Below are positions 45,601-60,600 of a stretch of DNA of 64,000 nucleotides, in pieces (the first letter of the stretch is position 1; each line of letters opens with the position of its first letter). The stretch lies in NCBI GenBank assembly GCA_025617745.1, contig CM046855.1, positions 48,711,813-48,775,812 of the forward strand, in the 5' to 3' direction. Position numbers and translations under genes: made by a program. The notes beneath the pieces were generated by a model. The model worked only from the letters and a program-made list of their open reading frames with translations, had not been told where the DNA came from and searched no databases. The stretch is from Heliocidaris erythrogramma (taxonomy: Eukaryota > Echinodermata > Echinoidea > Camarodonta > Echinometridae).

Positions 45601-48600
45601 GGGGGGCAAATCGCAGTGGATTTAAAGTAAGCGTGCTTTGCATCTCCAGGGATTAGCTTGACTTTGCTTCGGGAGTATGCAGTTTCCTGTTTAAAGCTGA
45701 TGCAGTGATTTCAAAGACAATTCTCTTTGTGGTTGGACTTGTTTGATAATGGGAATCTCAGACTCTGTGTATTTTGTAAGGAGATGACCTGTTGCATGAG
45801 GAGAGATGTTACGTTTAAGTGTTAGCTGCTTGCTTAGCAGAGCTCAGGTCTGTTTGGTTCCTGTCAGATTTGCTAAGAAAAAAACGAAGAAACCAAAGGT
45901 ATGGATATACAGGTTTGAATGCAAGTGATGATGGTCATGTATTTGCAGAAACTGTAAATGACTATCTAGCTCAGATTGCTTGAAGCATCTGATGGAAGAA
46001 GTAAATTTAAATCATATTGTTCATGTTTTGCAGCAAATGAAACCTCAAATTGTGAATCCCTTTCTAATAGGTGATCAGTTTCCAGTTTTCAGAATTTTTA
46101 TTATCACCCTTTATTAATCTTAAAAATTGTGTAAAATTTTAATTGTAAATAGTAAGTAGGCTTTGCAAGTTTGTTTTTTTTTCCATTTGTGCTCTTAGAT
46201 GACAATTTTATTAAAGCTCACATACAGGTTTGGTAGCAATAAGGAAATTGTAAAGAAATGTGTTAAATATAGTCCCATCATGTTGTTCTCCTTATATAAA
46301 AAGATATATCTACATTGTATGAGATCATTGGGTATTCCATGCTTGATTTCCGGTGAATTATAGTGTAAATATCTGTGAGGAACGCTTCCTCACGCTAGGA
46401 CCCTTCCACCCCACAGCTCCTCGCACAACAATGCGAGGGCTTTGCACTTAAATAATGTGTGTGTAGCATACACAGTCCTCGATAGATTTTACACATGTAT
46501 ACACATTGTAGTACAACTTGCCGTTGTAGGAGTTTACATCCCTGATCTGGTATCTAAATTATTTTTTACTTCCCGTTTGTTTAATGTTTAACTTGAGGAG
46601 GAAAAAAGCAGCTTAGTATTGCTAGTATCTTGCTATTTATCATCTAAAATCAAAGAAATCTGATTAACAGATTTTGAGGGCTTACCAAAACCAGACATTA
46701 CCTTTAAGCTATGCATTGCATAAACAGCCTTTGTGTAAACAAGCAACTGCAAAGTATTGCGCAATATTTCAGATGGTAGAGGAATGAAGCCTACCATTGC
46801 GAAATACTTCAACCAAGGTACCTGCTCATCAGTGGTATTGCGCAATACCTCCACTAATGGTATATATTGTTGAGAGTTTATTGCGCAATATAGGTGAATG
46901 AACAATCTGTTTTTGTCAGCCTCTGGCAGTAAGCCAGAGTTGCTGAAGGAGTCATTGTTATTGTTCAGTAGCTGTTTTTAAAGGGAGTGTAGAGAATATT
47001 GAATTACAGAAAGACTGAATTAGAGAAAGACTGAATTAGAGAAAGACTAAGTGTTTCAGGAGATATTGTAGATGAGAAGATCAAAGTAAATCAAAATTTT
47101 CAATATTCAGATTATTTACTCATTTATTTCTTTATTTTTTCATAATGATCTATAAAGCAGTCATGCATTGCAACATGCAATTGGCATTGAAGCATGTATT
47201 TTCTTGTGCTCAATAGAAAAGAACAAACCATTGACAGTTAATGTGCACGGGCTATGCATTTAAAAGAACAATTTCCATGAGTAGGGATGAATAATGACAG
47301 TTAATAGTTAACATTTTTGAGAGTGCCATACATAAAAATACAAACATTAGTAACTGAGATTACTAAATGTACAAAATACAGTAACCAAAATGCTTGCAGG
47401 TAAATATCTTTTGCACCTTTTCAATTTTATTATTTATTTTTTTTATTAGACTTGTGTGCTACTCAAGTAAAAAACTTCCATTTTGTTTATGTGTCAAGAG
47501 CTTAGAGACTTCTGTAGTTTCAAAGCTTGAATCACCACAGTAATAATAATGATATATACAATTCGTAAGGTGCCAAATCCATTTGATATTGAATGCTCAA
47601 GGGGCACTAAGTGCAAAGACGAAGTCATAAGAAACCACATATACAAAAGTACAACATGAGCGGATAGAACGTAGAAAGGAAAGAAGCAATTAGGCAAAAT
47701 TGAAGAGATAGTACTGTATACACTATATATTTCATGGCAGATTGCCAGCAGAAGTAGTCAGTTGAATTTGTTGTCTCCTGGTCCAAAAATTGACCACTTA
47801 GCTTTCCAAAAGTACATCATCATTGCTGTTTGAAGACTGAAAATTTCCCGATCGCAAATTCAACCACTCGCGAAAGTCTGGCTAGTCCGATTCGCGAAAA
47901 TTTATGGAGTATACAGTACTCATTTTTATGCCTCCGCCCACTGTAGGTGGTGCCGGAGGCATTATGTTTTCGGGTCGTCCATCCGTCCGTCCCCTTTTCG
48001 TTCTCGCGATAACTTCAAAACCGTTTGGCGGATCAGCTTCTAACATCAGCTTCTAACTTGGCACATGTATTCATATGGGAGGGACAATGAACTGATTAGA
48101 TTTTGGGGTCTCAAGGTCAAAGGTCAAAGGTCACAGAGGTAATTATGTACATAAAAATGGTTCGTTATCGCAATAACTTCAGAACTGTTTGATAGATCAG
48201 CTTCTAACTTGGCCCATGTATGCATATGTGAGGGACGATGAACTGATTAGATTTTACGGTCTCAAGGTCAAAGTTCAAAGGTCATAGAGGTCATTATATA
48301 CATAAAAATGGTTCGTGATGTATGGAGTCTAGGCCTACCTACATGTATTTTAGAAATTTCAAGGGGAGAGTGGTCTATTTGCTATAAAATATCTATTTCC
48401 TTGGTGTATTTGATGATTGTAAGTCATCAATGGTAAGTTTTTTATTTGTACTGAAATAAATTTTCTGTCTCCTGTGCTTTTTAAGTGAAAAGATTTGTAA
48501 TTTTGTTGGACCAATCCGTTTTAGAGTGTACATGTATGCCATACATTTCGAATCTGGTGATGGCGGAGGCATAAATTCCGACCGCGCACGGTCGAAGATT

Positions 48601-51600
48601 CATCTAGTTAGATTATGTTTTAAGACTGCAACTGATCTCCTGTTTCTAAGCTCTCGAGGGTATTCCACAGCAAAGGCCCGGCATTAAAGGCCTCCCCCCA
48701 CTTAGTGTTAAGCGTAGAAAAACCAAGTAATCCACAGTTTTGAGAATGTAACAATCTAGACGGAATAAAAAGCTTTATCAAACTACTTGTAATATCATAC
48801 AGTGGAACAGAGCTGTGCACACATAATTATTCTCTAATTTTTATTCATTCATCTGAAGGTCTTGAATAGGAAGAGTAAAGGTAAGACCCAGCCAAAGGAA
48901 GAGGAAGTAAACCTCCTGATAGCTGACAAACAGATGCCTGCATATGTGCCCAAGGATGAGGAAGGATCACCCAGGGCCTCCATGACCACTGCCATCCAGA
49001 TTATCAACAGGTAAATCTAATCTGATCTAATCTAATCTTATCCAGTCCAATCTAATATATTCGAGGAAAATCTTTTAAAGTTTGAAATGAGGTCATGAAT
49101 TGCAAAGTGAGATATGAGTTAGATGTAAACAATGTTTATATCCGTGTGAATAGTGAAAAATGGCTACAATTTGTCTTATGAAAATCTTGTTTATCACCTT
49201 AAAGAGAAGGTTGAGTTCTGGTAAAGGGGGAAAATAAATTGTAAGCTTTCTCATTTTTATGTCAGTAGGAGAAATGTCCCTTTAAAAGGATTGCTCTTGA
49301 AATGCCCTTATACCGGTATTCGAAATATGACAAGAAATAGCTGAAAAGTTTAAATCAAATTCTCATGCCACGTGTGTGTAGTCCTTATACACATTTCTAT
49401 GTGCAGCACATGTGATTTTGAGCAAGACTGAGTCAAGTTCTTATTTTAATAATTCTAAAGCCTCACAGTATACACCAATTCTTTTGTACTACATGTACAT
49501 ATTCAACCTTTCCCAATTGCTTCCAGACAGTTTTTTTTCGCAATGTAATCGCATTATGAGCACTCGAGTTTCCAGCATTCTCGCCAGTTACATAACACCC
49601 TCCTGTTGATACCAAGGGTGAGGAATTTCAGAAAATAAAAACCATGTGTAGATTCCTCCAACAAGGGTACCGACAAGCGTAATAAATCAGTCAATGCCTA
49701 CCTTCAATCTCCAAAGTTGTTTTGGTCCTCCCAAACCACCCCCCTGGGATGTCATCAGGTCATATTTCACTTGATTTTCACTTTTCTGCTGAGAAGCCTG
49801 AACTCAACGTTATCTTATATTTGTGAAAAGGGTTACATCCTCTTGTCTGTTTGGCACCCGTACATGTAGATACTGTGCCAAGCTGCCTAGTGATGTCTTC
49901 ACTCATCTCACTGCCTCCTGTAAGATGGACCAAAGGGAGGGTGAGGTCAGTCCAGAATTCCAGGCTACTCTTCAGCTGCCCATCAACTCACCCATCAGAG
50001 AGCCCATTACTGTGAGTCATTCATTTCATTTCATTTACTTATTCCATCAATACGTGTATGTAGTTTAAAAAATACATACAAAACCAAATCAGAGCAAAAT
50101 ATAAAATTACAAGATAGAGGAGACGGCAAGAAAACCAAGGAGCTTTATAGAAAGCTGCCACCTTTGGTGTATACATAAATAAATACATAAAATGGCCATA
50201 CTGGATGGATAGAATGTAGATACATGTATATATGGCCAGTAATATAGGATTTGAAAGAAAAGTTAATCAACCAGGACAAACCCAACACAGACAATGTATG
50301 ATGCCAGACAAATGCCTAACATTGTTCGAGTAAATATGATTTATAATTGCATTTGAGTGAGTTTAAAGATGGACTTAATTTTATATCTGGGTGCAATTCA
50401 TTCCCTATAAGATACACTTACTGAACTTTCATTATGAAACTTTTTTCAAATGACCAAGTGACAGTGAAATAGTTCAAACAAAATTATCAAAGATGGGTAG
50501 GGATAGTGATTGTCTAACTTATAAAAGAAAAAGATCCTAATGAGTTACACATTTTGAAGAAAAAAATGACATTTTAGTCATTTTGTGTGTTGGAGCAAAA
50601 GGGGGGTGAGTTGTCGGGGGGTGAGTTGTCTGCCACTACATCACAGTAACATTACCAATTCGGCCAATTTGAGAAATTCTCATATGTGTAGTGATTACAA
50701 CTTTCCAAAATTCATAACTTTCTTATTGCTTGTCCGATTTTATTCACACTTTCAAAACAACTTGCCATTAAGGTTGGATTTCCCTTTGAAGTTCAATATA
50801 TTTTGTAAAGCAGGTGTTAAGTGTAAATTTGACCAATTAAGTGTGAAGAAAAGAAGCATATATTGGGATTGTCATCATTTTGGCATGATATCATATTTTG
50901 AGTGTATGTGTGTCATTGTTTGTAATGTAGTTCTTTTAGTGATCCAAAATAAGCAGATACATGTGACATGAAATTTTAAGATGACAGAATTTTCAGTGTT
51001 ATATTAGACATGAATACATTCACTGACTTACGAGAATATTATTTGAATCATTTATGCGTTATATAACTCATGTACAGAGAATATTCTGAATACCTTGGTA
51101 CAGGTCATCTCTGAACAAAAAGAAGAAACAAAATATCAAGGGATATGTTGTTTATTTCTCTTGTGAATGTAACTTCAATCCCACCCAACCAAAATGTAGA
51201 ATCGTCTTTTCTTTGTTTCATAGGGTCCATGGATGAAACGTAAGAAGTGGGCCACGATGGCAGTGGCTGTCAGAGCGGCTGAGATTCTACATAAAGCAGG
51301 TGCACATGTAATTAATATCAAACATGATATGTACTTCTATCATCTATAAATGTAAACAAGCAATGCTGCTGAAAGAAGTCATTTAGATATATTAATGTCG
51401 GTGATATAGAATATTGGATTCAGGAGAAAACTGTTTTTGTTCGAGATGCGAATGGATATATTTTAACAAAGAAGACATCTGATCTAGATCCTATTCAGGT
51501 GCTATAGTAGTATATTTTAAAATACTTGTACTGCGAAATTTGCAGCATTTAAAGAGATGGAGATAAGGTCTCAGCATTTTGAAGAAAGAAAAAGATCCTG

Positions 51601-54600
51601 ATAAACGCAAGGTTTATGGATTAGGAATTCACCACAACCTTGTCCCAAAACAGAGTGATACTTAGGAAGAAGCAATATTTTCAATATCATTGTGCATTAA
51701 AATTCCCATGACCTTGCCAAAATAGAACCCACAAAAACATAAAAACTGAATTATATTTATATAAGGTATAGTTCTCAGATGCAGTATTGTAGTTGTAGTT
51801 GTATGAATGCTTGTTTATTCTCCAGGAGAGTTAAATGACCACCTGCAGCCAATGGGGAAGGAATCCGTCTTGAAGGCCACTGATAATGCATTCAATCATC
51901 TATTTGCTGATGGTCAGACACGACCAGGAACAACTAAGAAGAGACAGTACTATGATAAAGAAGTAAGTATTCCCCCTCCCCTCTATCTTCATGTCTTTAA
52001 ACTAATGCTTTTTGCATTCCGTTGATTTGACTGGAGGTCCACAATCTATAGTGATAAGAAAATTATGGTGGAAAAAAAGACAAGAATTTCAGTAGAAAGA
52101 AACGTTATGTAGTCAACTATCATACAGAACTTGTTAGCATTATCTCTATAGCCTCATTCATACATGACGAGGTATACCGCCGCAGCACAATAAAACCATT
52201 TTATGTGTAAATGAGCAGCAAGGGAAGGTGAAAAAAAAATTAGCTATGCACAACAAAGGACCTTAACTACTCTCACCTATCTTATATGTGTTGTAAGAAG
52301 CAGAAATATGAGGTGCAGTTTTCTGTATCATGTAGTTTTGCCAAAGTGCTTTTGTTTTTAAATAGCAGTTTATTGCATCATGCGTGAACAAAGTGTAAAA
52401 CTACCCAATCATCATCCTCTTTGACCAGGTTGCCAAGTGCCTGCAGGGATGCCTGCCCAGGGCAGATCAACCTTGCTACCTGTACAGCATAGACATGACC
52501 CTGGCCTCGCCCCTACCGGACATCCTCAACATACGAGATAGGAAGCTCCACAGACCAGAGGAAACCCAGCAGTGCTTTGGCATCATCACCTCAAAGCAAA
52601 TACCAAGGGCAAGTAATAGGTTGAGGATCACCTGGACTGCTATAGATGCACAATTGTATACTCATAATTAGGTAACCAGGGACCTATGGCTTTAGGTCCT
52701 ATCCGAGGGACTTGGAAATGATTATTAATGCTTACCAAAGGGTACTAGCTCATTGCTAGGTTTTGAACCCTGGGCCTGCTGGTTATGAGAACACTGCTCT
52801 ACCACTAAGCAGTTGCCTCCTCTTCATTCCTGGACTCAATACTATACCTAGCTTTAAGCGGATCCCTAAACCTAACCTAAACCTGATTTGAAATATATTG
52901 TGGATAGTAAGTCCTTCAAAAAGAAAAAAATTATACTAAGTAAATGCATTTTGAATGACTAACCTTTTCATCATTTTGTGTGTTGGAACAATGGGAGAGC
53001 TGTCTGCCGCTTCATCACTGTGACATTATCGATTTGGCTCATATATGTATAATGATTACAACTATAAAAAAGTCCATAACATTCATACTGCTTATCTGAT
53101 TTCATTTAAACTTTCTCCAGTCTGCTTCTCTAATTTTTCTGCCTTCTTTCAGAGCAACTTGCCTTGAAGGTTGGATTTGCCTTTAACGGTTCTCTTGAAA
53201 TGCATCATTTCTACCTTGCAGTAATTCCAGATTACATTCAATTGATTGGTTACTATTTGATTTTGGTATATAACATACATTTTTCAAAGACTCTGGGCAA
53301 AGTCATCTCAGGCTTAGTAATCAACAGGTTTAAGAGTTTTGTAATGATCATATTCGTCTTTTCTTCAACCAGGTCCCTGGATTTCCAGTGTACACCCGGG
53401 CGGGAGAGCTTGCCGTTTCCATCAAGCTTCAGTCGGATGAGATGCGACTCAGTGGCACCCAGATCAGGAAAGCTCAGTCTTTCCATGGCTGCATGTTCTC
53501 TGAAGTGCTACGGTTGGACAAGCCTAATCTAGAGCTGAAACCCGAGAAGAGTCCAGCAAATTATCTCATTGTGCCTCTCAAGGAAGGTGAGAGATCGCAA
53601 AAACTGATGTTTCAGATCTTGTTAGGTAGTATTTCATTCCACATGTCTTCTGTAGAGAACAGTGATTATGGTGTGTGGAATTTCTTTTGTATTCTGATTC
53701 TTATTAATGGAGTAATCAGCAAAAATTGTTTTATATTTGGAATACATTACACAAAGAGTAATTTTATAGATCCAGGGGGTGTTTCATAAAGCTGTTCGTA
53801 AGTTACGCACGACTGGTGATCAGTTCTTGCGCTAAATGATTGAGAATCTGATTAGTATAGCACCCAAGAACATGTTCCAGTCGTTCGTAAAGTCATTCGT
53901 AACTTTACGAACAGCTTTATGAAACACCCCCCTGCATATATTGCACATGCATTACCAATAATCACATGTACATGTATACTGAAGACTCATTTACTTCAAG
54001 TTGTTCTCCAATGTGGTTTCCCATTTATGTTTTTTATGTTAATTATCATAAAGATATGTATGTCTAAATACACTTTTGGAATGAGATAAAACAACAATCC
54101 AAAAGATATGTATGTCTAAATACACTTTTGGATTGTTGATTACCCAGCAGGTTCTGCAAATGGTCCTTCTGTGATTGACTGGTCATTCCTTGAGGAGGTC
54201 AGCCTGAGCTCTGGTCATCTTGACCAACCTCCCCAACTCCCAGACTACAGCCAGAGCCAGTTTGAGTTTTCCACAGACATCCTAGCCGATGCTGTGGTCA
54301 CACCCATCTATAGGAACATTGATCAACCCCAACGATACTTTGTGGCTGACATCCTCTATGACTTACCTGTGACCAGTTCTTTCCCATCTGAGAAATATGA
54401 GACGTTTGTTGACTACTACTTTGAGCGATACGACATCCAGATATCCAACTTCCAGCAGCCGCTGGTGGACGTTGACTGCATGTCGTCCAGGCTGAATCTG
54501 TTGACCCCGAGGTACCTGAACCACAAAGGGAAAGCACTACCCATCAGCACGGGTCAGAACAAGAAGGGTAACCTACAGAAGAAGCAATACCTGGTGCCTG

Positions 54601-57600
54601 AGCTCTGCTACATTTACCCAATACCCGCATCACTGTGGAGGAAGGCAGTGTGCCTCCCATCCATCCTCTACAGACTGAATGCTTTGCTGATTGCGGAGGA
54701 ACTCAGAGTACAGGTGGCCATGGATGCTGGTATTGGCTTGATGACACTTCCACTAGAGTACCCTTACCCGAACCTAAGCTTCGGATGGGAAGGACTTGAC
54801 TTAGAGGCTCTTGAGAGACAAGATAAAGAGGCTAAAGAAGCAGCTGGATGTGAGGATGAAGTGAATGCAATACATGTTGAACCAAAGTGCAATAACAAAG
54901 AGCAGCTGAAAGGAAAGGAATGTGCAGCTGAGTTTGAAGTGATGACGAACAAGAGTAAGGACTGTGAAGTGAATGAGCAGCTGAAATCACTCTGTAACTC
55001 AAATAGAGGGGAACATTCTAGGAGTGATATGAATGTAAACAGTACTACTGAGAGCAAAGAGAACTTTGATGATGGAAACTTTCACCTTGATGATGATGGT
55101 AACGACCCAAAGATGTGCCTTGGACCCAGTCCTACCATTATATTGCAGGTGAGGATGACAAGATTTGTATCAGAAGAGATTTTCATGAGAAAGCTTGTAT
55201 AGTCATTACCAGTGTAGTAAATGTGCATAGGAACCCCTGAGTCGAATTTTGCCACATATTCCAGACTACCACACTTTGTGACTTTCTACTTTCCACTCTT
55301 GCACATCTTTGGTCATCAACTTATCGAAATGGTTTATTCTGTTATTGCGTTAAGTAACCTTTCGTAACCTCGGGTCTCCAGTATTCAGCATCAATATATC
55401 TAAGTACAAAACCTATTTGTTTTTGATCCATCTGGTGGAGTTTAATATTACCCAGTTCACTGAAAGTAAATTCAATGAAGCTTCCATATAAATTGAATTT
55501 AGGGCTGTGTCTGTTGTTCACAAGTATATTTTGAAGCACGGAAATTTCATTTAGGGAGTGGATTTGGAAATTATGACTTCTGATCAAGATCTATACTCCT
55601 ATAAACATTGATAACTTTTTGATGTGTTATTTCTGCTTCAGTCTTTGACCATGTCCAATTCCAGTGACGGTTTCAACCTTGAACGACTAGAGATGCTAGG
55701 AGACTCTTTCCTAAAGCAGGCTGTGACTGTCTATCTGTACTGCACGTACCCTCATCTGGACGAGGGCAAGCTGTCATTTCTTAGAAGTAAACAGGTCAGG
55801 CAAATACATATTTACATATTCATTCAGAAGTTCAGAATTTGTTTCATATTAATATACACTTCTACTTCTAAGACAATACTCAGCAGGACTCATAACTGAG
55901 GATGTAGTGGTAAGGAAGTGAATTTACATGCTCATTTGCAGTGCATGCATGTTAGTGCATTAAAATGTTGTGCATTTAGAATTTTTTTCTCAGTCAAGAT
56001 GCCAAGTGAAAGTGGAAGAAATTCTTTGAAGGTCACCAATGATATAACATCACAAGTGCTTTTGGAAGCCTCTTTCTAGCAGTTGCAAGTGTGCTTAGTT
56101 TATGAACGTTCAAAGATTGTTCAAGAAGCTGTGTATTGGAAGGTTTAAGATAAATATATTCAATACGGTAGCTTTTATCTAATCATCTCATTTTCATAAG
56201 TGTTTGTTTAGAAATTAATTCAGCGTCATTCACTGTCACTTGGGTGTATTATGTACTCAAAAACCATTCAAATATAGATTATACAGTCTTTAAGATTGTC
56301 TTAACTAGGTCTAGGCTGTGTCATGGGTAGCTAATATCACCCAAGAATGTGACTGTTCAACAATGTGTTTGGACTAATAAAAAGAAGATCAACATTTTTC
56401 CTCCAGAAGCAGAATCAGTATCCTATCCTCTATCCTGTAGTTTATATTCATGGAACAAATTTTATGCTCAGTTTATCAATGAAACAAAGCACTGTAACTC
56501 AAAATGTCAGTCTTGATATTTCATTTATAAGAAAGGGTCAGTATAGAGTATACAAAATAGCTATCCAAGATGCGAGGTGCTTTGTGGTGTAGAAATGTTT
56601 TTCAAGCATCTGTTAAGATGAGATTACGTGTGTGATGTCTGTCATTTTAAGTTCATGAATTGTATCCCCTTATTCTGCACAGGTTAGCAATTTCAACCTG
56701 TACTGCTTGGGTGAGAAGAAATCACTGGCTCATAAGATGCAGGTGTCATTGTTTGATCCATCCATCAACTGGCTTCCTCCCTGTCTGCTAGTCAAAGAGA
56801 GTTCCAAACCTGTTGTTAAGGAAGAGACCGAAACCGACCAGGATGCAGGATTTGTCATCGATACTTGGGATCCCTCAACCGTTGAAGGGCTTGATGACTT
56901 TGATGATGATGACTTTGACAGTGATCAGGGTTGGGAAGAGAACAGTGATGATTTTTCTGATGAGGAGATCGATGAGACCAAGGCAGAATGTCCAGATGAT
57001 TTCTTTGCCCGAGAAGAGAAGGAAGAGGAGCAGTGGTCATTCTCCGTCGGCGATCCGGATGATGTTCCAGGTTTGACGTACACCGGTGCCAAAGCCCAGG
57101 ATGTCGGGAGTGTCCCACAACTGCCGTACGAGATTCACACCCAACACAGCATGTCAGACAAGAGCATTGCAGATTGTGTGGAGGCCTTGATTGGTTGCTA
57201 CTTGGTTTCCTGCGGCTTCCGTAGTGCCCTTCTCTTGATGGCCTGGATGGGGTTGGACGTTCTTCCAACCATCAAGGGTCAATCCAAGAAGCAGAGTGAC
57301 CAATCCACTGACCCTTCCACTGATCTTCCAGTGTCCTGCCTCTATGGCTACCTCAAGCAACCAAAGTCTCCTCTCCTCAGGAGTGTGCCAAATGCAAAGG
57401 ACTTGTTGCAACAGCAGCTCCTGGGCTACGAGGGCTTTGAGAACACCATCAACTATCGCTTCAAGGACAGGGCTTACTTGTTGCAGGCCTTCACCCACTC
57501 ATCCTACCACCGCAATAGCATTACTGACTGTTATCAGAGGTAATTGTGTGTTTGTCTTTTTCATTTCCGTTTATGAAAATAACACATATGACATGGGTAG

Positions 57601-60600
57601 GATGGAAATATCAGACAGTGGTGAAATTTTTAATTTGTAAACAAATCTTTCGGCATATCCAGTGGTGAAATTGTTTGAGAAAAAGCATAAAGTTCCTCGA
57701 ATGAAATTTGTTACTATTTCAGTTTAGTCTGATAATCAACCCGATGTATTAGGAATATATTTTAAGATTTGATGGTGAGTCAGGACTAAAACACAAACAC
57801 ATGCCTTTTAGTTTAGTATTAAGCTTGTAGTTACAGTTTGTATCAAAATTGAATACTTTAATTTGCATCCTGAAACCACATCATGCTCAAGCAGAATGAT
57901 TGAAGGGTTATTCCAAACCTTTTCATTTTAATTATGCATGTCAGCTTTACTTATTGAATTGGAAATAAAAGGTTTGCTTTGTGTATACATGTATGTCCAT
58001 GCTTAACATCAAATAAAGCCTTATAAGCCACTCTTCCATCTGTAAAATCTTCCCAGACTTGAATTTCTTGGAGATGCCTTACTGGACTACCTCATCACTC
58101 GCCACCTTTATGATCATCACACCAACCTGTCTCCCGGGGCCTTGACCGATCTCCGCTCGGCCCTGGTCAACAACACCATCTTTGCTTCCCTGGCCGTCAA
58201 GTTCAACTTCCACAAGTACTTCAAGGCCTACACCGCCAACATGTTCCAGGTCATAGATAACTTTGTGACCTTTGTCAATGCCAAGAATGAAGCATTGGGA
58301 ATGGACTCACAGGTAGATATGCTCTTATCATACAAGTCATGTAGTTGACATGAGATGAACAGTGTGTGGAATTGATTTATATAAGTGCATTCTATTGGGA
58401 TATTGATAACTTTTGAAAGACACTGATCACTCAAAAACTATTTTGCTCTGAATGTGAAAGTTATTCCAATTTCCGAACCAAACGTAACATTAAATCAGAG
58501 TATTCAAACCGGATATATTTCCTTGAAAATGTGTCCTACGCCTTATGGTATGATATTGATGATAATAAATGTGATTTCCAAAGCACATATTAAATGAACT
58601 GGAGAGTTTCTCAATGCACTTAACAAGGTAAATACAATGATTAAAAAGTACTACTTTTCATTCTTGTAATTTTGACATGGCTATGATTTCAGCTCAAGTA
58701 CAGTGAGATGGATGGAGACCAAGAGGAGTCTGAAGATATAGAAGTCCCCAAAGCTCTGGGAGACATCTTTGAATCAGTGGCAGGTGCTATATACCTTGAC
58801 AGTGGCATGTCACTCAATGCTGTGTGGAAAGTATACTATCCTATGATGAAACAACAAATAGGTGATTGATGATGTTCCTCTTTTTTTTCTGATTTTTCTT
58901 GTTTTTGTTTTTGTTTGAATGGTTGTAATTTCTTATATGTTCATTGTTGTCATTGTTTTCTTAGTTGGCTTTATCTTTTTTTCTTGCTTGATCTCATTGT
59001 TTCTCTGTCTCCTTTTTCGTCTCCATTTTCCAGTTTGACTCGATTTTCATATTTTTTAAAATTCATTTTCCTGTTCTCCTTTACTTTTCTCTTGCTTTTA
59101 ATTATCATATGTGACCCGCGGCCTCAAAACCTACAATAAGTCGCACGGACCACAACGTAGCAAACAGCCCAAAGTAGTAAATTTTCTTGGGTCAGTCGAT
59201 TTTCTGTTTTTGATAGAAATGGGTAGTTTCGTTATCATTCTATCATGTCTCAAGTTTGTGAGTCGTAATTCGACTTAGAAATGTGTTTTGGGGGCATTTT
59301 AAAATGACTCCTTTTTTCACCTGTCGAGCTAAAATATTGAAATCGCCGAAATTTGTAATACTTTCATTCAATGCCAAATTACTACTTTACCTCTAAAGGT
59401 ATTAAATTGATTTTTTGAGTGAGTAAGGAATATGTGCTCCAGGGGCAGCGTGCCAAAATTCAGCCTAATCTGATAATCCCTTCATACCGGTTGCTATGGC
59501 CAGTTTTATACCCAGTTTTACTTGGGCGCACACAGAGAGTGAAGGTTTGGCACTCTTTTGTTCCGAACGTTAAATGACCATTTTATCTGAATAGGAGTTA
59601 TTGATTGCTGGTTACATACTGATCCGAAATGTGATATTTTAAGGTGTTATCACTGAGTAAACTAGGCAAGTGATATACCATTGGAAAGCTGAGAATCTTT
59701 ACTTTCAGAAAATGTATAAAACAAAAAAAAATAATTTTGGCGACTTATTGTAGGTTTTGAGGCGTCGGGTCACATATTCTTAATTCCACTTTCTCCACCT
59801 AAAAGTCCATAATATGCTCAGTTTCCTCTGCGAAGATCTCATGCAATATATTCCATCAACCATTTCCTTTAAGTAGAGTTGTTTATATTATTTTCATCCA
59901 GAGATTCTTTCCACAGAGACTGACATATTTTTATTTCTCTTTTCACCTTTCAGAGCAATATGCCTCAGACCTGCCAATATCTCCTGTGCGAGAACTGCTT
60001 GAGATGGAACCAGAAACAGCTCGATTTGGGTAATAATCTCTTGCACCTAGATATAATATTTGCTAGTGATATAAATAAGAGATTGAAAAATAGACAAGCT
60101 TGTATTTGTGACCCTCCACCACAAAATGACCAATAAGTCGGAAATTTGGGGTTTTCAAATTTCAACACAGTTTGAAAGCTTAGATTTTAAGCTTTAAAAT
60201 GATTTGTAACTTGTCTTGTATGGACAAAGCAAACCCTAAAATTACAATGAGAATGTCTACGTGTCAGACAGGCTAATGACCAAAACAATAGAGAAAACAG
60301 GCTCTAAAGAAGAGTGACTATTTAACAGCGCCTAATCTGTGTCCTATGGCTTGTCTCGCAAAAAGTTGAGTCAAAACTCCCTACCATATGCTGGAAAGTA
60401 CTAATTGAATTGGATTGAAACTTTCCATACCTTCAGAATATATATTTGTTTCTGAATTTTGAATATCAGACAGTGCATAGTTTTTAAGCTATACCAGAAA
60501 AGCGATGTGAAGTACAATCCCAGCAGTTTGGCACACAAAGTTTGAATGTCCAGGAAAACATGGTCATTTTGAATGAGAGTAAAAACATATTTTGACATGG

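Larger units (their letters stand above)
48859..53586 (+). other. Dicer: Dicer exons 6-11: DUF283 and platform
   Basis: These exons encode residues 622-921. The DUF283 (dsRNA-binding-like) region runs from [17 protein letters not shown] through LPINSPI, the [14 protein letters not shown] helix and [12 protein letters not shown]. Its neighbour in the fold, the platform, starts around PCYLYSIDM and includes [20 protein letters not shown] and [12 protein letters not shown]. Exon 10 must end at 52608, followed by GCAAGT, to keep frame with exon 11. Confidence 0.85.

Noticed and set aside
52734-52830. tRNA-like sequence with anticodon-loop-like CTCATAA on the minus strand
   Set aside because: Acceptor and T stems are imperfect and a non-tRNA body follows, so it is listed as a SINE and not as a tRNA gene.
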